DNA of 64,000 nt from Mycobacterium bourgelatii (GCF_010723575.1 NZ_BLKZ01000001.1:3844001-3908000), one strand, 5' to 3'. Shown: positions 9,201 to 19,260, counted from the stretch's first letter. The notes: generated by a model from the sequence alone, not told the origin. Numbers and translations: made by a program.

Positions 9201-11453
9201 GAAGCAATGGACCGCGACGACGCGTGGACACGCGCAATCGAATTCGTGACCGGTGTGAAGCCGGATCTCGCCACGGCCATAACATTCGGTCGGGACGACA
9301 TCACGCAATTGTTGGAACGTCTGCGTCTGGTACCGGGTGAAGACCCGACACCCAAGTTTGTTGAAGCTGCTGAAAAGCTCTTTGGCATAACCGAACTGCA
9401 TCCCAAACAGCTTGAAGTCATGCGGGCCTTCGTAGAAGGCAGGGACTTTCTCGCCGTACTCCCGACCGGCTTTGGCAAGTCACTGTGCTTCCAGCTGCCC
9501 GCGCTGCTCGCACCCGAAGCGCGTGCGACGGTGGTCGTCTCTCCATTGGTGGCGCTCATCAAGGATCAGATGAACGACCTGCGAGGGCGCCGGGGTATCC
9601 GACCCGTGCAAGGAATAACCGGTACCACTTCGAAGGTGGTGCAGACCGAAATACTCCGTGATACAGCCGAGGGACGGGTACGCCTTCTTTATGTTTCCCC
9701 GGAGCGATTGGCCCGTGACCCAGTCTTGCGGGGAGCCTTGCGCCGTCAGCAGCTCAATCGCGTTGTGGTCGACGAAGCGCACTGTATCTCGGTGTGGGGA
9801 CACGATTTTCGGCCTGAGTTCCGCCAGGTCCCTGCTTCGGTTGCGACCTTCGATACCCGGCCGCCGCGAGCCGGCCTCACGGCAACCGCCACACGCGAAG
9901 TCGAGACAGACATCAACGATGCATTGCAAATGCAGGACCCCGTCGTCGTCCGGGAGCCGAGTGACCGGCCCAACCTGCGCTTTCGCGTCGTCGAGTGTTC
10001 CAGCGAGAGAGGACGTGTCCGCGAGTTGCTGCGGTTCGTAACGTGGGCTGCAGACAAACCCGGCATCGTCTATGTGTCTCGTCGCGCGCTCGCCGAAGAA
10101 ACAGCAGCGCTGCTGCGCCGTGCTGGTCACGCTGCACGGCCTTACCACGCCGGCATGGTCCCCGAGCAACGCGATGCAGTCCAAGAGGACTTCGACTCCG
10201 ACACCACGCGCATCATCGTCGCGACAAAAGCGTTCGGGATGGGAATCAACAAACCGAATATCGGCTGGGTCGTTCATTACGACCTACCTGACTCGCTGGA
10301 CGGATACGCGCAAGAGGCCGGCAGAGCCGCACGGCAAAAGGACATAACCGGAGAATGTGTGCTCCTCTACACGCGCGGCGATATCGCACGTAGACGAGGC
10401 TTGATCGACGTCCACCAATCCAAAGCTGACGCCGACCTTTCGCAGCGGCTTCTCACCGCGCTGTGGGGATGTCCGGAGCGGGGAGGAAGTCGGGTGTTCG
10501 ACGTCGACGAGATGTCAGACAAGCTCGACGTCGACGACGACGAACTCAACGTCCATCTAGCTCGGCTAGAGCGAGTCGGGGTCCTCAAACAAGGCCTCGA
10601 CTGTTCGGCTCGCGGCATGGTCGACGTGGGCTTTCGGGAACCGGAGCAGGAAGCAGAACGACGCCTATTCCGCGAGCTGTTCTACCAAGCCAATCGGGCA
10701 AGACCAAACGTCCGGCTACAGATTGACTTTCAGCAACTCAAAGACGAGCGTGGCTATGACCCAGATGAGCTAGAACAGCAATTGATCGAGTGGAGTCTCG
10801 ATCGCTTGATCACCTTTTCGAGTTCGCGCAGACTGCGCCGCGTCGAACTCTTTGCGAGAGTCGCGCCGCGGGACGAGTTGGCCCGACAGGCGTCGCTCTG
10901 GAAGGAGTGGCAACGACGTCGGCTCCAGGCAATGATCGACTACGCGACCCACAACTGGGAATGCCGACGCGTATCAGTCGGTAATCATTTCGGCGATCAG
11001 GTTCCCGACTGTACGTGCCGGGGCATCATGCCCTGCGACGTGTGCAACCCGGAACCGGCGCCGTGGTCTTCCGTCGCTGACCACCTGGTTCCCGATCCGG
11101 AATTGCTCGTAAACGCAGAACTGATCGTATTGCAAGCCGTCGCGTGGTCTTCTGGATTCCGACGTGGCTCGTACGGTCTAGCCAGCTTGCGCGCGGCGGT
11201 ACTCGGTAGGGAGTCCCTTGGTGAGGGTCGACCACTCGGACAGGGTGTCCTCAGCTGTCCCCAGTTCGGAGCATTACGACACGTGCGCGGCGGCGAAAGA
11301 CGCTTTGACGAAGCAGTAAGCCAGCTCATAGACAAGCAACTAGTCGAGCGACGAACCGTCCTTCGCGAGAATTCCCAAAGCCCATACCAGACCCTGGTCC
11401 TAACCCCCCTCGGTGCCCAAACACTCGGAGTTTCAACAAAACAACATGATTGA
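6204..11453 (+). CDS. Exonuclease-DinG helicase-RecQ helicase triple fusion
   Basis: A very large (~1749 aa) DNA-processing protein. Order: a winged-helix-like segment (residues ~15-70); a DnaQ-type 3'-5' exonuclease (~105-260, with DIETTG, GHNLLAFD and HRALPDA supplying the DEDD residues); a DinG/XPD-type helicase (Walker A APTGTGKS near 361, a Cys cluster GGCDRVACKWAKVC near 485-497 fitting a 4Fe-4S site, DEAH in VFDEAHALE near 549); a RecQ helicase (TGFGKSLCFQ near 1089, VVDEAHCISVWGHDFRPEF near 1188); a RecQ zinc-binding domain (CRRVSVGNHFG then CTC and CDVC); and a terminal winged helix. All motifs look intact. Start is ATG 6204 (GTG 6201 also possible). It overlaps the next gene by 8 bp, so the two are probably co-translated. 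Both helicase types normally occur as separate proteins. Defence or repair role is inference. Confidence 0.93.
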   Translation: MPVTESNAPLPPAAEAAYRILMERGPLSSADIRQSLRAEGYSQSIERLAQLPDRFPHRFQLTPQGFLSVAPAQAPEEQNDGGDAEPDNPDWYTPTNLRRLPLDRVAVLDIETTGLRPATDYISELALVRLTGEILADVAIRMPEGIQQPNQETRPEISIDEALIVLDKELENVDFVIGHNLLAFDVPFLRKAAERAGVDAPRLPPCADSLHLATLVDVSMPNRSLADLTDRFATDNPDAHRALPDATATAAVIRRLLEAIDVSDPSWQLAIGVLEAFDHPLTPLMPTLPARPDLDALTREPDPLLITSGSPATDSWSATREALKVIEEQRKFRTRPAQHEMAHAVAQVFDHGGRLAVEAPTGTGKSLAYLLPALGRASRRGQPVIVATATKALQGQLREEATRLQVEGLLRAPFRQIQGVGNYVCARELEDALSDPESSGLAIAIALRALAASPTGTWDDVTDYAIRAHDTRYARTRARLRTNAGGCDRVACKWAKVCPLMQELKGLEKSPGVVSVNHALLASWVRNQQSGGKAPGDVLAESRADLVFDEAHALEDSLTAAWTERIDALELQILVNSLSPRSKLIKEVRKRAGASANEAIQAVGASTAEVRLRGEELAQAINRYLHEYAGKSDSAVLRGGVVNSRPEFRGLRQAASTVRYWLIQLAKAVTTLRNSLSESAGTGSVRRRLWGYFERLDAAIGLLGTMNGLPDDHLWVYRLAAEDADPAAWTYERVPIHVFPEFQQSIVDQTHSTVLCSATLTVQHRFDYLASRLGIQVDAEPAEGGFRALSLRSPFDYSKQSLVILTNHLPVPIPMNEREFCEEMAADQTGFLSLSGGKALTLFAARSRMETVAALVQTRAAELAERGVELLVQGESGRSQILHRFRNELGTVLYGLKSYWEGFDAPGETLSYLFIEKPPYPHPDDPLVAARQRAIAERGGDPFLDYVLPMTAMQFTQGFGRLIRSENDIGAVLVCDRRLHSPTQAQRVILGSLPEPTIHEAMDRDDAWTRAIEFVTGVKPDLATAITFGRDDITQLLERLRLVPGEDPTPKFVEAAEKLFGITELHPKQLEVMRAFVEGRDFLAVLPTGFGKSLCFQLPALLAPEARATVVVSPLVALIKDQMNDLRGRRGIRPVQGITGTTSKVVQTEILRDTAEGRVRLLYVSPERLARDPVLRGALRRQQLNRVVVDEAHCISVWGHDFRPEFRQVPASVATFDTRPPRAGLTATATREVETDINDALQMQDPVVVREPSDRPNLRFRVVECSSERGRVRELLRFVTWAADKPGIVYVSRRALAEETAALLRRAGHAARPYHAGMVPEQRDAVQEDFDSDTTRIIVATKAFGMGINKPNIGWVVHYDLPDSLDGYAQEAGRAARQKDITGECVLLYTRGDIARRRGLIDVHQSKADADLSQRLLTALWGCPERGGSRVFDVDEMSDKLDVDDDELNVHLARLERVGVLKQGLDCSARGMVDVGFREPEQEAERRLFRELFYQANRARPNVRLQIDFQQLKDERGYDPDELEQQLIEWSLDRLITFSSSRRLRRVELFARVAPRDELARQASLWKEWQRRRLQAMIDYATHNWECRRVSVGNHFGDQVPDCTCRGIMPCDVCNPEPAPWSSVADHLVPDPELLVNAELIVLQAVAWSSGFRRGSYGLASLRAAVLGRESLGEGRPLGQGVLSCPQFGALRHVRGGERRFDEAVSQLIDKQLVERRTVLRENSQSPYQTLVLTPLGAQTLGVSTKQHD

Positions 11454-14400
11454 AAAAAAGCTAACTCATCAGCTCCTGGAGTCGGGTGAGCTCGTGCTGA
11501 CAACCGCCGAGCGCACGGCCCTCAGCTTGCCCGAGCACAGCACGACAATCACGATTGAGGTTGAGGACGAAACCTGCGGCGTTCAATGGAGCGGACGCAG
11601 CCGAAAGCTCTACGGCGACCAATTCGCCGAACGCCTACAGGATTACGGCCAAGTTGGTGGTCTGCTCCGCCTGCGCCGAGTTGATCAGCATTACCGCCTG
11701 ACGCTGCTCCCGCCTGGGACGACCATTCAGCCCCCGACGGGGGTATTTCCTCGCGAAGTGCTGCCAAAGACTGACGCTGGAAAGAAGGCAGCTCGCCGGC
11801 GGGCAACTGTGGACCGACAATTCCACGCAGACACGGAATATGACTGGAGCCTTTCACCGGATAACAGAAGAACCGTCGGCTTCCTCACCGAGGCCAGCAA
11901 GCTACTCGGCGAGCAACTCAAGGCAGCCGGATTCGACGAACTAGAACTCGTAGAACTGCGTCTGCAGGGCGAAGAGCTTGCGACCCTCGACAACTTCGAG
12001 GAACTCCTCGCTGTGGACGTCGCCAACGTCGATCGCATGCCACACCAAGAAGCCGTTGCGAGACATGCGCTTTCAAGACTGCGCGGCCGTGCCGTATTGG
12101 CGGATGAGGTCGGCCTCGGAAAAACCATCGAGGCAGGCCTTGCCGTCAAGGAACTAACTCTGCGCGGACTCGCCAAGCGAGTCCTCGTGTTATGTCCAGC
12201 GCCGCTGCGTGATCAGTGGCGAGAGGAGATGGACCACAAGTTCGATCTCCCTTTTCAAGTGGCCTACCGCGGGCATGAGATCCAGAAACAGGACAAACTA
12301 ATCCTCAGCCTGCAATTGGCCACTAGCAACATCGACAAGCTCACCGCTCGACCGTGGGACATCGTAATCCTCGATGAGGCACACCGCGCCGCAGGATCGG
12401 GCGCCCGGAAGAGGCGTGAACTCATCACCGCGTTGACTACCGCCTGCCGGTATGCGTTCTTCCTGACCGCCACACCGGTCCAGAACGACCTGCTGGAGCT
12501 CTATCGCCTCATCGAGTTGCTGAGGCCAGGGACATTCACTTCGGTAAGTACATTCAAACGCCAGTACATGAGCAGCGGTGACCCTCGACGGCCGAATGAT
12601 CCTGCAGCGCTTCGTCGCTTGATCAGTAGCGCGATGATACGCACGACCAGGGCTCAAGCCGGCGTGGACCGGGTGGTACGTCGTCCGGTAGACGTGCCGA
12701 TCGACCTCGGCTCACGCGAGCGTGAACTCTACGCGTTGTGCACCGATCTGCTTCGAAACGTGATGCGCGATTCGGGTGACACCATGCGCCGGCGCAGTCT
12801 TGCGTTGCGGCTGACGGCCAGCCCGTTTTCGATGGGGACCACAGCATTGCGCATGGCCGAGCGACACACCAACGAGCGGGTCCGCAAGGCATTGAATGAG
12901 ATTGGCCACCTTGCGATGGACATCCAGGGTTCCGCGCGTGAAAACGCTGCTCTGCAAATCACGCGTGACTGGATTCGCGAGCACGGACGAGTCCTCATTT
13001 TCACTCAGCACACCGATACAGTTACCGGTCTGTTGCGTCGCATCAGTGCCGAGGGCCTTCGAGCGACCGCATTCCATGGATCGATGTCCGCCGGCGAACG
13101 GGCCGCGACTATCGCTGCGTTCAAGTCGGGCGAGGCACCCATTATGATCTCGACTGACGCCGGAGCCGAAGGGCAAAACCTCCAGTTCTGCAATTGTGTA
13201 CTCAATTACGACCTTCCGTGGAACCCGATGCGGATCGAGCAACGCATCGGCCGGGTGGACCGTTTGACGCAACCCAGAGACGAAGTCTTTGTCGCCAACT
13301 TGTACGCGCGGAGCACAGTCGACGAAAGCGTATATCGGCTTCTGGCGGAGAAGCTTCGGATGTTCGAGCTCCTGTTCGGACAAGTGACCACCATCCTGGG
13401 TGAACTCGACGACTCAAATTCAGCCACATTCGAATCGCGGGTCCTGGAAGCCTTGTTCGCCCCAGACGACACCCGGATGCAGAGCTTGCTGTCTCAGCTC
13501 GGCACCGAACTTATCGACGCGCGCAAGCGTGCCTCGACCCTCATTGCCGCCGACTCCGGTCTTAGCAGCTGGATGGCTTCGGCCGCAGAGCATCGCAAGG
13601 GACTGACCAAGGCAGGTTCCACCGAACTCGCACCTGAGGTTGCCGAACGTGCACGCATACGACAGCGAAAAGTGCAGGCCTGGGTTCGACGAGTTCTGAA
13701 AGCACTTGATGCACAGGTAATCCATGACACCGGAGATGGCGAAGGCGCCTTCCTAACCGTCCAGTTCGACGAGGAGCTTGCCGAAGAACTTGGCGGGCGC
13801 ACATTGCTGCACATAGCTTTTGATCGCATTGGCATGGAACATCATCCCGATGCGGAGCTATGCGCTGTCGGATCTCCCGTATTCGATGAACTGCTCGGAC
13901 TCCTCCGGGTCCGGGGCGACATGCACGCGACCATCCCAGTCATTCCGGACGACCCTGGACCCACTCCGTTTCGGCACTCACCGAGCACCACCCTTGCTCA
14001 GCGAAGGCTCATTCCCAGTGGCACGTGGAGCGGAAATGCGACATTCCGGGCCACCATCGGCGAGGCCGAGACTTCGGAACACATCATTACGGCGGAGCTT
14101 GGAGCCCATAACGAAGTTCGGTTGCCCCGGCGCCCGCTCCAGGACGGCGAGTGCCTACCATCGGCTTTCGGTGATCCCTCTGAGATTGTCGCCGCCTTCC
14201 AGCGCGCGGCGACCGAACAACTTGAACAGCGACGGCATGAACGCACCGAACAGATCTTGCGTGAGCGGAACATTGAACTTGATCGAATTCGTAAGGGCTA
14301 CAACGCACAAATCGCCGAGGCTTCATACGAAGATCAGACCCGACTGCAGCGAGCGCTAGCCTCGGAAGAGCAGCGACTCGGTCGAGCACCCGATGTTCGA

Positions 14401-17400
14401 GCCCGGGCCAAGATGCTCGCTGTCATCCTTGATGAGGATGATTGGCTGGTCGAAGAGGTTTGGACGGGACCTGGCGGAGCCGAAGGAACTCTGACCTACG
14501 AATGGGGCCTGACCGAGCCACCACTCGTCGAAAGTGATGCCTCCGGTGAGCCCATCAACGTGCTCGCTCTTTGTTCCGATGCCCACTGGATCGACGAAAC
14601 CGAAGCCACCCATTGCGACTCGTGTGAATATGACCGCTGCGCCGCGTGCGGGGCGGACGCCATCTTCGCGGACTGTCCGCTGTGCGGCTCATCGGTCTGC
14701 GGCTCGTGTAGGGCAGAGGCTGGCGGGCTATGTCTGCGGTGCAATTGGCCGGACCGGGCACCAGAACGTGACACCAGGTTTGCGATTGCCTGGCGCTTGC
14801 ACGACGACACGACACTGCTAGTAGGCGAGCGCTTCGCTGAGCTAGTACGCCCCGACGGTTCTAGTCGCCAACTGATCGTGCGCGATGAGGATGTCGCCGA
14901 CCAGCATCGAGCGCGATTGCGCTCGTATGCATTACGCAATGATCTATCCCCTGACAGTGGATTGGTCTTTCACGACCACACTGAACGGACGGTTTCCCCA
15001 AATCAAGACACGCTGTTGTTGCGGAGCCTTAGCACTGTCGCGGTCGAACTCGGGGTCGAACACGGCGCCGGGTCCGCTCTCGACTGTGACGCCATTGACG
15101 ACATACCTGATTACGATGCGCCCACAGTGAGCGGTGAAGGTGCTCTGAAATTGACCGGGCTTCTTGAGAAACTTCGCGCCGAAGTCGCTCCCCCATCGCC
15201 GCCGGCCGTGGTGGTAACCCGTCGCTCCAAGTTCACCGATATCTGCCTTGAGGCGGACCGTCTGATCGGACGTGTGAGTGTCGTAGGTGACGACGACATG
15301 TTGCAGATACTGGACGAGTCTGTTGCGCAGTTAAATTGGCGAGACCCGTCACCGGAGGACGAAGTACTGGCGGTGGCACGTTTCGCGGGCTTGCAAATCT
15401 CGGTAGAACGCAGAAACGATGCGGTTGTGGTGCGAGCTCAGGACGAAGCGGAGGGGAACTTTTCTGAGCAGTGGATTGCTCTTCCCGACGGGGCATCAGC
15501 AAAGGACCAGTTTGCCTGGTTCGACATCCTGCGCTCAAGCGGTACACCGGGCGGAAGAGTGGGCCAACGTCAGCACGAACCGCAGGCAATGGCTGAGCCG
15601 TTTCCAACACCGTCCGAGTGTCAACTCGTCGACAGGACGATCAAGCCAGTTGCTGAGATTACCCCCGCGAATGACCGGTTGGACCTGGTCCCTGCGCAAC
15701 CAGCATCATTGGCCGCGGTAGGCGTACGTCAGCACCTAGCGCGTGGATTCGTGGTCAACGCGATGCCAACAGAGTTGGGCCGAGCCCTAATGGCACGAAT
15801 CCAGCTGATATTCACGGCAGTCGTCCAGAATGGCTTCGAAGTCCATGAGACGTGGCATGGTCACGGAACTGCGACGCATACCTATCGCACTTTTGACGGC
15901 TATCCAGTCGCTCCGATGCTCGACGACATCGCCAGCCGCCAAGGGGATTTCGGGGTCTGCCGTGACGGGCACTTCTACGCAGCAGGCGCGTCGGCATTGT
16001 GTGAATCCTGCAATACCTGGGCGTGTCCCGCGTGCGACGAAATCGGTAATCGCGCATCGGTGTCTTGTTCGCAATGTTCCGCATCGGTGTGCCGGCGGTG
16101 TGTATCCATTGAGCACGCAGTGCCGGAAGTTCCATGCACGCTTTGCAACGATGCAGCATGTCCCGGCTGCGGCCGCGACCCCCAGGTGCAGCCTTGCCGC
16201 ATCTGCGCCCGCGACATGTGCGGCGACTGCCGCGTCGGTCTATTGTGCCCGGCATGCGATGAGTTGGCTCCTGCCACTGATGAGCAGTTATACGATCTCC
16301 CAACGGAACTCGCGGTGCAGGGAGCCACGGTCCTCGTAGGTTTCGATGCAAATGCAACGACAGTTCTCGTCAACCGAGGCAACGCGATCGAACAAGCAGT
16401 CCTTCACAATGGCGCTATCCAGCGGTGGGTCGTACTCGGTAGAAACACGATCGACGATGCGTACAAGCTGCAGCTGGCCGCCTCCCGGCATCTCGGAGTG
16501 CAAGTCAAACCAGTCGTCAAAGCCCTCGACGCTGAGGTACCTATCGATGTGCCGCACTTTCTGGTGCAGTCGCAACGGTACTTCTACGCTTCCTGGTCGG
16601 TCGACGAAGTCGGCGTACGTGGACGGCACGCACGCTGGTTCCCCATTGCCGACGATGACATCACACGGTTGATTGCAGAGGATTTCGCGCCGATAGCCAA
16701 TCCGCCTGAGGCCATCGACGCAGTGCCGAGGGAAGTGAGAAACCTAATTCACCGCGCGCAGAATCCCCAAGTCTTCGACTTGGTGCTGCAATGGAATCGC
16801 CTCGGACATGACATCGCGATCGCCGAGTATGGAATCATCGACCGCACGCTGACCGAGGCCAGCACCAGCGAAAGAGTAGTGAGATGGGAGAAGTCCGACC
16901 AGGACTTGTCCTGGGTAGCCGAAGCGTGGAATCCATCGCCGCGCCTGCGCGTCTATGCCGCGACCAACTTCGCCGAAGCCGCAATCGTGAGTATTGCAAC
17001 ATTGTTCGCACTAGGCGTTCGTACGAACGAAAGCCTGAAGTGGTACGTAGTTTCGGATTCGCCGCAGGCTCCGCTAGCTACCACCTTGGCCCGCTGGCTC
17101 GGTCTTGAAGATGCTGATGAGGTCGATGATTTTGTCGATCCCAACGCTGTCAGGATCTCAACGGTCCTTAATGCGACTAGCGTCTCCGTCGACTTACACC
17201 CAGAAGGCTCTACCAAATACGCCCCCCGTCAGAGCTTGCAAGGCGCGACGGCCAAGGCGTTAAGAGCATGGATGCCGACAGCACAAGTGCGAGTGCCGGA
17301 GCTCTGGACACTACCTCCGAAGCTTAGGGCGTTGCTGCAGCAACGAGTGAAGAGGTCTGGGCCTCGAACGTCGCTAACGATCGGCGTCCGGGTCGAACAA

Positions 17401-17904
17401 CTGGTAAGCGTTGAAGGTGGTCGTCCATGGCGACACGAGGCACGCTTGATGCCCGGCAATACGGACGGGCGGCAGGTCAGCTATACCACCCAAGTGCCAC
17501 TCGACAGCGGCATCATCGACCGGGAGGGGCACTTCGGCCCTGAGGGGGGGCAGTGCCCCTACTGTCATGCACGGGTCTGTGACGCTTGCGTCGACCGCCT
17601 GGTTGGGTGCGACTGTTGCTCCGCCGCAATTTGCAAACAATGTGTTCGCCAGGAACGTCAGGCCCTGTGGTTGTGCCCTGCGTGTTATGCCATGCGCCCG
17701 CCAACTCGCCGCGAGGCCCGTCAGCACGGACGAATTTTCTTGACGCGGGGGATGCTCATCGGAGTAGATCAGTTGCACGAGGTTGTCGTCGAACGGGCGC
17801 AGAAACAGTGGGCCCGCCAGGCTGAGGGTGGCCTGAAGGCGCCGCTTTTGAACTCGTCACTCATCGAGTTCCTGAATGAGCGCTTAGAGGCAACGGCGGA
17901 TTAG
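11446..17904 (+). CDS. SNF2/RapA-like helicase with three zinc-cluster modules
   Basis: A giant protein of about 2152 residues. N-terminal ~100-640 is a SNF2-family motor: Walker A ADEVGLGKTIEAGLAV near 218, ILDEAHRAAG near 308, FLTATPVQND, and helicase C with AFHGSM and EQRIGRVDRL near 600. A coiled-coil-like charged stretch lies near 920-970. The remaining 1100 residues have no enzyme I recognise but carry three Cys-rich arrays near 1043-1103, 1503-1610 and 2035-2082, each starting with a D/H-aromatic segment followed by repeated CxxC pairs. The ATG at 11446 overlaps the previous stop; GTG 11413 would add 11 residues but lacks a ribosome binding site. It presumably works with the exo-DinG-RecQ protein. 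The substrate (nucleoprotein remodelling?) is inferred from the motor family only. Confidence 0.92.
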   Translation: MIEKKLTHQLLESGELVLTTAERTALSLPEHSTTITIEVEDETCGVQWSGRSRKLYGDQFAERLQDYGQVGGLLRLRRVDQHYRLTLLPPGTTIQPPTGVFPREVLPKTDAGKKAARRRATVDRQFHADTEYDWSLSPDNRRTVGFLTEASKLLGEQLKAAGFDELELVELRLQGEELATLDNFEELLAVDVANVDRMPHQEAVARHALSRLRGRAVLADEVGLGKTIEAGLAVKELTLRGLAKRVLVLCPAPLRDQWREEMDHKFDLPFQVAYRGHEIQKQDKLILSLQLATSNIDKLTARPWDIVILDEAHRAAGSGARKRRELITALTTACRYAFFLTATPVQNDLLELYRLIELLRPGTFTSVSTFKRQYMSSGDPRRPNDPAALRRLISSAMIRTTRAQAGVDRVVRRPVDVPIDLGSRERELYALCTDLLRNVMRDSGDTMRRRSLALRLTASPFSMGTTALRMAERHTNERVRKALNEIGHLAMDIQGSARENAALQITRDWIREHGRVLIFTQHTDTVTGLLRRISAEGLRATAFHGSMSAGERAATIAAFKSGEAPIMISTDAGAEGQNLQFCNCVLNYDLPWNPMRIEQRIGRVDRLTQPRDEVFVANLYARSTVDESVYRLLAEKLRMFELLFGQVTTILGELDDSNSATFESRVLEALFAPDDTRMQSLLSQLGTELIDARKRASTLIAADSGLSSWMASAAEHRKGLTKAGSTELAPEVAERARIRQRKVQAWVRRVLKALDAQVIHDTGDGEGAFLTVQFDEELAEELGGRTLLHIAFDRIGMEHHPDAELCAVGSPVFDELLGLLRVRGDMHATIPVIPDDPGPTPFRHSPSTTLAQRRLIPSGTWSGNATFRATIGEAETSEHIITAELGAHNEVRLPRRPLQDGECLPSAFGDPSEIVAAFQRAATEQLEQRRHERTEQILRERNIELDRIRKGYNAQIAEASYEDQTRLQRALASEEQRLGRAPDVRARAKMLAVILDEDDWLVEEVWTGPGGAEGTLTYEWGLTEPPLVESDASGEPINVLALCSDAHWIDETEATHCDSCEYDRCAACGADAIFADCPLCGSSVCGSCRAEAGGLCLRCNWPDRAPERDTRFAIAWRLHDDTTLLVGERFAELVRPDGSSRQLIVRDEDVADQHRARLRSYALRNDLSPDSGLVFHDHTERTVSPNQDTLLLRSLSTVAVELGVEHGAGSALDCDAIDDIPDYDAPTVSGEGALKLTGLLEKLRAEVAPPSPPAVVVTRRSKFTDICLEADRLIGRVSVVGDDDMLQILDESVAQLNWRDPSPEDEVLAVARFAGLQISVERRNDAVVVRAQDEAEGNFSEQWIALPDGASAKDQFAWFDILRSSGTPGGRVGQRQHEPQAMAEPFPTPSECQLVDRTIKPVAEITPANDRLDLVPAQPASLAAVGVRQHLARGFVVNAMPTELGRALMARIQLIFTAVVQNGFEVHETWHGHGTATHTYRTFDGYPVAPMLDDIASRQGDFGVCRDGHFYAAGASALCESCNTWACPACDEIGNRASVSCSQCSASVCRRCVSIEHAVPEVPCTLCNDAACPGCGRDPQVQPCRICARDMCGDCRVGLLCPACDELAPATDEQLYDLPTELAVQGATVLVGFDANATTVLVNRGNAIEQAVLHNGAIQRWVVLGRNTIDDAYKLQLAASRHLGVQVKPVVKALDAEVPIDVPHFLVQSQRYFYASWSVDEVGVRGRHARWFPIADDDITRLIAEDFAPIANPPEAIDAVPREVRNLIHRAQNPQVFDLVLQWNRLGHDIAIAEYGIIDRTLTEASTSERVVRWEKSDQDLSWVAEAWNPSPRLRVYAATNFAEAAIVSIATLFALGVRTNESLKWYVVSDSPQAPLATTLARWLGLEDADEVDDFVDPNAVRISTVLNATSVSVDLHPEGSTKYAPRQSLQGATAKALRAWMPTAQVRVPELWTLPPKLRALLQQRVKRSGPRTSLTIGVRVEQLVSVEGGRPWRHEARLMPGNTDGRQVSYTTQVPLDSGIIDREGHFGPEGGQCPYCHARVCDACVDRLVGCDCCSAAICKQCVRQERQALWLCPACYAMRPPTRREARQHGRIFLTRGMLIGVDQLHEVVVERAQKQWARQAEGGLKAPLLNSSLIEFLNERLEATAD

Positions 17905-18123
17905 AAGCCTTTGCCCGCTACCGCCGTCTGTTGCTAGCGGCGAATTATTGTCGGTGGCTTGTCGTAATCTGAAGGTGCTTCAAGAGATACCGCCTCAAGC
18001 TCCGACTGGCGGTGCGCCAACCCCAAAGCTCACGGGTGGCTCGGATGACGAAGCGATCCGCCCCAACCGGTGCGGATAAGAGGGGCGAGTACGCGCCCGG
18101 AGCGGGCGCAGAGGGAGTGCAGA

Positions 18124-19143
18124 ATGAACCGTTCGCAACAAGGCTACGACATCATCGGCGACGTGCACGGGTGTGCAGCAGAACTGGAAGCTCTGCTGAA
18201 TACGTTGGGCTACAAGCGGGACCACGCCGGTGGCCCTTTCCGGCATCTATACCGGACAGCGATCTTTGTCGGTGATCTGATCGACCGCGGACCCGAGCAA
18301 CTTCGAGTCCTTGAAACGGTGAAGGCCATGGTCGATGCCGGCAGCGCCCAGATGGTTTTGGGCAACCACGAGTTCAACGCACTGGCCTACGACACCGAGT
18401 GGCCCCCGGGATCAGGGAAATACCTTCGCCCCCACGATGATCCGAGCGACCCCAAGTCAGCCAAGAACGAGCGTCAACACGCAGAATTCCTCAATCAAGT
18501 CACCGGGGAGGACCGCAAGTACTACCTGGCATGGTTCTGGTCACTGCCGCTGTGGCTGGATCTTGGTGAACTTCGGGTGGTACATGCGTGCTGGCATAGC
18601 AGTTCGATTGCCATTGTCACCGAGGAACTTGGCGGCGACCGATTCGCTACCGAGGAAGAGCTGGTGCGCGCATCCACCAAGGGCGACCCGCTTTACACAG
18701 CGGTGGAAACGCTGCTGAAGGGGCCCGAAGTGAGCCTGACCGACCACGGTCAGGAACCCTACGTCGACAAGGACGACGTAGAGCGCGACAGTGCCCGGGT
18801 GCGGTGGTGGCACGACGGACCCGTGACATTGCGCGAGATTGCCGAGATGGGCGGGAAATTCCGCACCGCCAACGGCGCGCCGTATCCGCCGTTGCCAGAC
18901 ACTCCACTTTCCTCGGCGCACCAACCGCACCTCTACACCGAACAAATCCCGGTGTTCTACGGCCACTACTGGCGTCAGGGGCCGCCTACGCACCGACGAG
19001 ACTGGACGGACTTCACCGCGTGTGTCGACTTCAGCGCTGTCAAGGGTGGCGCGTTGACCGCCTATCGATGGTCCGGTGAGGCGCGTATCGATCGGGATCA
19101 CTTCGTGTCGGTCCCACGTCAGAGCCAGCCGACCGACGCTTAA
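18124..19143 (+). CDS. Metallophosphoesterase (PPP/calcineurin family)
   Basis: A 339-residue phosphoesterase started at ATG 18124, which has GGGAG upstream; an in-frame GTG-like extension to 18070 has no support. Metal-binding motifs are GDVHG (residue ~12), GDLIDRGPE (~50) and GNHEF (~80), followed by a His in VVHACW and a late GHYW, as in PPP-type serine/threonine or diadenosine-tetraphosphate phosphatases. The remaining domain is longer than in bacterial PrpE-type enzymes, so the substrate is uncertain. It is separated by 0.2 kb from the SNF2 gene and is convergent with the ADP-ribosylglycohydrolase gene. Confidence 0.88.
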   Translation: MNRSQQGYDIIGDVHGCAAELEALLNTLGYKRDHAGGPFRHLYRTAIFVGDLIDRGPEQLRVLETVKAMVDAGSAQMVLGNHEFNALAYDTEWPPGSGKYLRPHDDPSDPKSAKNERQHAEFLNQVTGEDRKYYLAWFWSLPLWLDLGELRVVHACWHSSSIAIVTEELGGDRFATEEELVRASTKGDPLYTAVETLLKGPEVSLTDHGQEPYVDKDDVERDSARVRWWHDGPVTLREIAEMGGKFRTANGAPYPPLPDTPLSSAHQPHLYTEQIPVFYGHYWRQGPPTHRRDWTDFTACVDFSAVKGGALTAYRWSGEARIDRDHFVSVPRQSQPTDA

Positions 19144-19260
19144 AGAGATCCATCGCGGACCCGGCCGAGGCGGCAATCGCACGCCAAAGTCGGGCTCGTC
19201 ATCACCACAGTTTCCCCGAATGACACCGCTGGCGGGAAGGGCCCTTGCCGACACCGATGT

